From the NCBI GenBank assembly GCA_023228225.1, contig JALOBO010000054.1:1-6780 (forward strand): a stretch of 6,780 bases of DNA, in the 5' to 3' direction. The notes below the pieces were generated by a model, which made no database searches, was not told where the DNA came from, and saw only the letters and a list, made by a program, of their open reading frames with translations. This DNA is from Clostridia bacterium. Its GTDB lineage: Bacteria > Bacillota > Clostridia > Christensenellales > UBA1242. Numbering within the stretch: position 1 is the first letter of the stretch; the number at the start of each line of letters is the position of its first letter. Below, piece by piece: positions 4,503 through 6,780 of this stretch. A program made the position numbers and the translations under genes.

Positions 4503-4871
4503 ATGTCTCGAAACTCGGACGATAGATTTGGAGGTACAAACTACATGGTGTTAGCTTGTGTCGCGGTAGTGTTTATTGCTTTTACATGTACGCTTGGATA
4601 TGTTTATTTTACAGAATTACCAGAAACTGGTGTAAATAATACAACTATTGATATTATTAATACTACTGTGATTGATATTATTAATACAACAGAGGTTTTA
4701 TTGAATGAAAGCGTTGCCAATGACACTATTATGTTGAATACAAGTGATGTTATCGATTATGATATTCTGAATTTAACGGTAAATGAGACCATTTTTAATG
4801 ATACGTTGGAAGTAATAGTTGCAAATGTAACAAATGTTGTTGAAAATTATACTAATTCCACTGAGGTGTAA
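4503..4871 (+). CDS. Single-pass surface protein with 13 N-glycosylation sequons
   Basis: The protein has 122 aa from the ATG set by the TATA box 28 nt upstream. A short charged N-terminus (MSRNSDDRFGGTNY) leads into one membrane helix at about 15-36. The remaining 83 or so residues are an ectodomain of Asn, Thr, Ile, Val, Asp and Glu with no Lys, Arg or Cys. N-X-S/T sequons occur at Asn 45, 46, 53, 61, 68, 73, 79, 90, 94, 99, 108, 115 and 118. Archaea N-glycosylate this sequon on the outer face, so the product should be a heavily glycosylated stalk or spike anchored by its N-terminal helix. Residues 47-62 contain a repeated eight-residue unit (IDIINTT plus one), mirrored by a 17-bp DNA repeat. 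It is directly joined to the next gene (stop and start adjacent). A spike, attachment or shielding protein is the best guess; no homologous family is recognised. Confidence 0.8.
   Translation: MSRNSDDRFGGTNYMVLACVAVVFIAFTCTLGYVYFTELPETGVNNTTIDIINTTVIDIINTTEVLLNESVANDTIMLNTSDVIDYDILNLTVNETIFNDTLEVIVANVTNVVENYTNSTEV
4647..4687 (+). repeat. 17-bp direct repeat with a 24-bp period in the glycoprotein gene
   Basis: ATTGATATTATTAATAC occurs at 4647-4663 and 4671-4687. Each copy encodes Ile-Asp-Ile-Ile-Asn-Thr, so duplication has added one sequon. It suggests recent growth of the ectodomain by tandem duplication. Confidence 0.75.
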
Positions 4872-5162
4872 ATGACATACATCACGTCGTTTTTACAATC
4901 GGCTTTTGAAAAAAGCAAAAGTTCTGATGAAATTGGGCGTACAAAATTAGTTTTTGAAACGTCTGGTGATAAATTAATCGTGTATTCTCGTCATTTGAAC
5001 GGTAATTATACCATTAGCAAATATGAATTGTGTTGTGGACGATATAAATTACTTAGTGAAGGTAAAAAAGAGTATACTGTTGAACAAATTAAAGGTAAAT
5101 TGAGAGGAAGAGATTTTAAAATCAATGATTCTGATACTAAACAAACTTTTTTACATATTTAA
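4872..5162 (+). CDS. 96-aa soluble beta-rich basic protein of unknown function
   Basis: The ATG follows the preceding TAA with no gap, and GAGGTG at 4863-4868 provides a Shine-Dalgarno-like site 3 nt upstream, so translation is probably coupled to the glycoprotein gene. An amphipathic helix (residues 1-17, MTYITSFLQSAFEKSKS) is followed by alternating strands: TKLVFET, DKLIVYSRH, YTISKYELCC, YKLLSEG, EYTVEQIKGK. It ends in a basic region with GKLRGRDFK. There is no signal peptide or membrane helix, so it should be cytoplasmic or inside the virion, perhaps at the membrane face of its partner. It is the last gene before a T6 run at 5163. No family is recognised. Confidence 0.65.
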   Translation: MTYITSFLQSAFEKSKSSDEIGRTKLVFETSGDKLIVYSRHLNGNYTISKYELCCGRYKLLSEGKKEYTVEQIKGKLRGRDFKINDSDTKQTFLHI

Positions 5163-5168
5163 TTTTTT
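5163..5168 (+). terminator. T6 run after the gene at 4872
   Basis: Six T residues directly follow the TAA stop codon and precede a new TATA element at 5180, marking a likely transcript end. Confidence 0.45.
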
Positions 5169-5179
5169 ATAGTAGGGTG

Positions 5180-5187
5180 TTAAATAT
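5180..5187 (+). promoter_or_regulatory. TATA element for the membrane-protein cluster starting at 5209
   Basis: TTAAATAT is centred 25-26 nt before the ATG at 5209, giving a leaderless transcript. It probably drives the whole membrane-protein cluster, since gaps downstream are 25 nt or less. Confidence 0.5.
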
Positions 5188-5208
5188 TATTAATACTAAT
5201 AAGTATAT

Positions 5209-5667
5209 ATGAAACAAATCAGTTTAAGTTGTGCGCTTAAATTTATAAAACATGATTGTAAAATGATTGGTAATTATTTTATTAAATTATTGAATTATAT
5301 TTGGAGTATATTTTTTGTTGTAATTTGGTTTTTTGTGCCAATTTGTTATTTTGTGTGGATGTTTATAACAAAAACTTATGAAACATCTTGTTTTATTGAA
5401 TTTATTATATTATCTGCGTTGGCAGTTATTACATCGTCGATTGGTTTAGTGTGTAGAGACGAAGGGTATGTTGTTAAGCGTAGATACCCCGATGGTCCAT
5501 TAGCGGATACATTTTTGTGCCTTATTGCATTTGGAATGTTACTCATTATTAGTACTGTGTTATTTGCTTTTGATATATATTGGGGGTTTGCTGTAATCGG
5601 TGTATTAGGTGCGATAATTATGTATGTTCGTAGTTTGTATTCAAGATGTTCTGAAAAAGAGGCATAA
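5209..5667 (+). CDS. 152-aa four-helix membrane protein, unknown function
   Basis: The start is supported by the TATA element 25-26 nt upstream. A basic amphipathic N-terminus (residues 1-28) precedes helices at about 30-53, 59-81, 101-121 and 123-143. A basic loop between helices 2 and 3 (CRDEGYVVKRRYPDGPLAD) and a charged tail (SRCSEKEA) probably face the cytoplasm. The Pro-Ile-Cys-x-x-Val segment in helix 1 (residues 44-49) also appears in the partial protein at 6567, and overall size and topology match the protein at 6104. This suggests a small paralogous family. There is no catalytic motif. It may be an envelope protein, a holin-like or pore protein, or a host-membrane modifier; the sequence does not decide. 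Confidence 0.7.
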   Translation: MKQISLSCALKFIKHDCKMIGNYFIKLLNYIWSIFFVVIWFFVPICYFVWMFITKTYETSCFIEFIILSALAVITSSIGLVCRDEGYVVKRRYPDGPLADTFLCLIAFGMLLIISTVLFAFDIYWGFAVIGVLGAIIMYVRSLYSRCSEKEA

Positions 5668-5692
5668 TAATTTTAAACAGTGTTGATGTACA

Positions 5693-6043
5693 ATGATAAA
5701 AAGAAGTAAGTTTGAATATAAGTTAAAAGCTATAGTTTTTTTCGTATCAGTAATTGGTATTGGCATAAATTTATGTTTAAGCGCGGCAAATTCGATATTT
5801 CTTTTAGCGACGGCTATTTTTAGTATAATCATGGGCGTTTCGTTATTCCTTTTTGTGAATGATGATAATTTTGGAAATAAACAGTGCGGTTATTTTTATA
5901 GGGACACCCCTTCGCGTTCGAATCATAAAACGGGTTGCTATTTTGATAAAGCATCTGAAAAGTGTAAAAATTTTCGCATGTATGATTGTGAACAATGTCA
6001 TAATTGTGCATATTTTTATGATACTGCCCGGAGAGTAAAATGA
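5693..6043 (+). CDS. 116-aa two-helix membrane protein with six-cysteine C-terminal domain
   Basis: A basic N-terminus (MIKRSKFEYKLK) precedes helices at about 12-30 and 34-54. With a hairpin topology both ends would be cytoplasmic. Residues 60-116 form a polar domain with Cys at 65, 82, 91, 99, 102 and 105 and His at 78 and 103. The spacing C-x2-C-x2-C at 99-105 and the two similar motifs CGYFYRDT (65-72) and CAYFYDT (105-111) suggest a small zinc- or metal-binding domain, or disulphides if the domain is outside. The start at 5693 lies 25 nt after the previous stop; its ribosome binding site is poor. The stop TGA overlaps the ATG of a short frame at 6040 (ATGA). No family is recognised. Confidence 0.7.
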   Translation: MIKRSKFEYKLKAIVFFVSVIGIGINLCLSAANSIFLLATAIFSIIMGVSLFLFVNDDNFGNKQCGYFYRDTPSRSNHKTGCYFDKASEKCKNFRMYDCEQCHNCAYFYDTARRVK

Positions 6044-6114
6044 TTATATCTATTGATAATTTAAGAAGAACATTGTTTGTTGTATTATTTTTTACAATGG
6101 GTGATGGCGATTAG
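6040..6114 (+). CDS. Possible 24-aa peptide, translationally coupled; or N-terminus of the next gene split by a frameshift
   Basis: The ATG overlaps the preceding stop as ATGA and has GGAG at 6030-6033 six nt upstream, the best ribosome binding site in this cluster. The frame reads MIISIDNLRRTLFVVLFFTM and stops at 6112-6114, overlapping the next start (6104) by 11 nt. Removing one T from the run at 6088-6093 would fuse it to the next protein and give that protein an extra N-terminal segment. A genuine small coupling peptide, a frameshift mutation and a sequencing error are all possible. Confidence 0.4.
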   Translation: MIISIDNLRRTLFVVLFFTMGDGD

Positions 6115-6565
6115 AACTGGTGATTATTTGTTACGTAGACTGCCCTACATTATCTGTTTTGTTGTTTTAGCTATACCGTTACTAATCAATATTATATTAT
6201 CCTTTGTGATTAGTGCTGAGACTATTATCCCAACATTACAAATAATTAGTTCTAATTTTTATAAAATACCAATTAAATCATTCATTTTATTCTGCTGTGT
6301 GCTTAGCACAATCGTAGCAATGCCGTTTTCGATTAGAATTTGTAAAGATAGCGCTAAATTTATTATTTTGTCGTTTAGAAAACATGATGTTTTAAAATAT
6401 GATAAAAAACTCGCATACGCATATTTGTTTTTTGTAATATTGCAATTAACGATAATTTTTGTGCTTTTAACGAGCTTTATTTGGGTAGTTTGCGTAGAAT
6501 TAATGATTGCTGTATTGGTTTTATGGATAACTAGCGGTAATGATAAATTAAAACAAAGTGTGTAA
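6104..6565 (+). CDS. 153-aa four-helix membrane protein, unknown function
   Basis: The ATG at 6104 follows GGGTG directly; TTG codons at 6077 and 6080 would extend it by up to 9 residues. A basic start (AIRTGDYLLRRLP) leads to helices at about 15-37, 57-79, 104-124 and 124-142. A polar basic loop (ICKDSAKFIILSFRKHDVLK, then YDKK) separates the second and third helices, and the tail is SGNDKLKQSV. Length and topology match the protein at 5209 closely: two helices, a charged cytoplasmic loop, two helices. No catalytic or transport motif is visible. The start is the least certain part, because the frame upstream at 6040 carries the better ribosome binding site. Confidence 0.65.
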   Translation: MAIRTGDYLLRRLPYIICFVVLAIPLLINIILSFVISAETIIPTLQIISSNFYKIPIKSFILFCCVLSTIVAMPFSIRICKDSAKFIILSFRKHDVLKYDKKLAYAYLFFVILQLTIIFVLLTSFIWVVCVELMIAVLVLWITSGNDKLKQSV

Positions 6566-6566
6566 A

Positions 6567-6780
6567 ATGGTTGATTTAGAAGATAAATGTGCTAAAAAAA
6601 TAGTAAAAGATGTTTTATTGTTGATTGTTAAATGTAGTAGTGTTATTGTTAAATGGATAATTAGTGTGATATTGGTGTGGTTACCGTTATGTGTTAGCGT
6701 TATGTTAGCAATACATACAACTCCATTGTGTCATTCGGTCTTACACGCATTTTTAATTTTTCTGGTTTATTTTATAGGCA
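6567..6780 (+). CDS. Partial membrane protein cut by the window end
   Basis: The ATG lies 1 nt after the TAA of the preceding gene and the frame stays open for 71 codons to the window edge. A charged amphipathic N-terminus (MVDLEDKCAKKIVKDV) is followed by a helix at about 29-50 (WIISVILVWLPLCVSVMLAI) and a second beginning near 57. The segment Pro-Leu-Cys-x-x-Val followed by Ile aligns with Pro-Ile-Cys-x-x-Val in the protein at 5209 (residues 44-49), with a similar turn and a Cys just before the second helix. It is probably another member of the same small family. The C-terminal part is outside the window. Confidence 0.65.
   Translation, partial: MVDLEDKCAKKIVKDVLLLIVKCSSVIVKWIISVILVWLPLCVSVMLAIHTTPLCHSVLHAFLIFLVYFIG

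Noticed and set aside
4617..4631. LPETG in the glycoprotein, resembling a sortase motif
   Set aside because: It sits just after the N-terminal membrane helix rather than before a C-terminal helix with a basic tail, so it cannot work as a sortase signal.
1..6780. CRISPR array or classical defence genes
   Set aside because: No regularly spaced repeats of 25-37 nt, no nuclease, methylase or toxin-antitoxin motif was seen on either strand.

Overview
The window looks archaeal and most likely belongs to a virus, provirus or other mobile element. Archaeal signs: nearly every gene or gene cluster is preceded by an AT-rich TATA element (TTTAAATA/TTTATA type) centred about 25-28 nt, sometimes about 36 nt, before the start codon, which fits leaderless or near-leaderless mRNAs. 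The tRNA-Gln(TTG) lacks an encoded CCA, short T-runs end transcripts, and one membrane protein is packed with N-X-S/T sequons. The DNA is AT-rich, and the tRNA has a T.G wobble and several A-T pairs, which argues for a mesophilic host. Ammonia-oxidising Nitrososphaeria or a mesophilic methanogen would both fit; the sequence alone does not decide. Element signs: almost all genes are short, unrecognised proteins packed tightly together, with no housekeeping gene except the tRNA.

Left part (1-1363): a leftward 102-aa two-helix membrane protein (62-370) has the layout of a small archaeal virion/pilin-type protein. It has a possible class III signal peptide with Glu at mature position +5, and ends at a 20-bp palindrome. 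A very AT-rich divergent promoter region separates it from a rightward 64-aa two-helix membrane protein. Next come a 50-aa gene broken by one extra A in an A6 run, a GC-rich inverted repeat and the tRNA-Gln gene.

Middle part (1364-3876): a helical 122-aa protein, a noncoding stretch with repeats, then a tight rightward operon. The operon holds a 120-aa protein, a 346-aa P-loop ATPase with a C-terminal helix-turn-helix-like segment, and a 151-aa A24-family prepilin/archaellin-type peptidase with both expected Asp residues. The operon promoter and the promoter of the leftward two-helix protein share an identical 18-bp sequence at nearly the same distance from the start codon, so the ATPase/peptidase operon and the putative coat/pilin gene are probably co-expressed. 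Working hypothesis: an assembly module in which a pilin-like or spindle-virus-like structural protein is processed by an element-encoded prepilin peptidase and assembled or packaged with the ATPase.

Right part (3835-6780): two leftward small soluble proteins, then a long rightward cluster. It begins with a single-pass protein whose ectodomain carries 13 N-glycosylation sequons and no Lys, Arg or Cys, followed by a small beta-rich protein. Then comes a run of small membrane proteins: two four-helix proteins of about 150 aa, one two-helix protein with a six-cysteine tail, and a partial one cut by the window end. These look like envelope or surface components, but their functions are not recognised.
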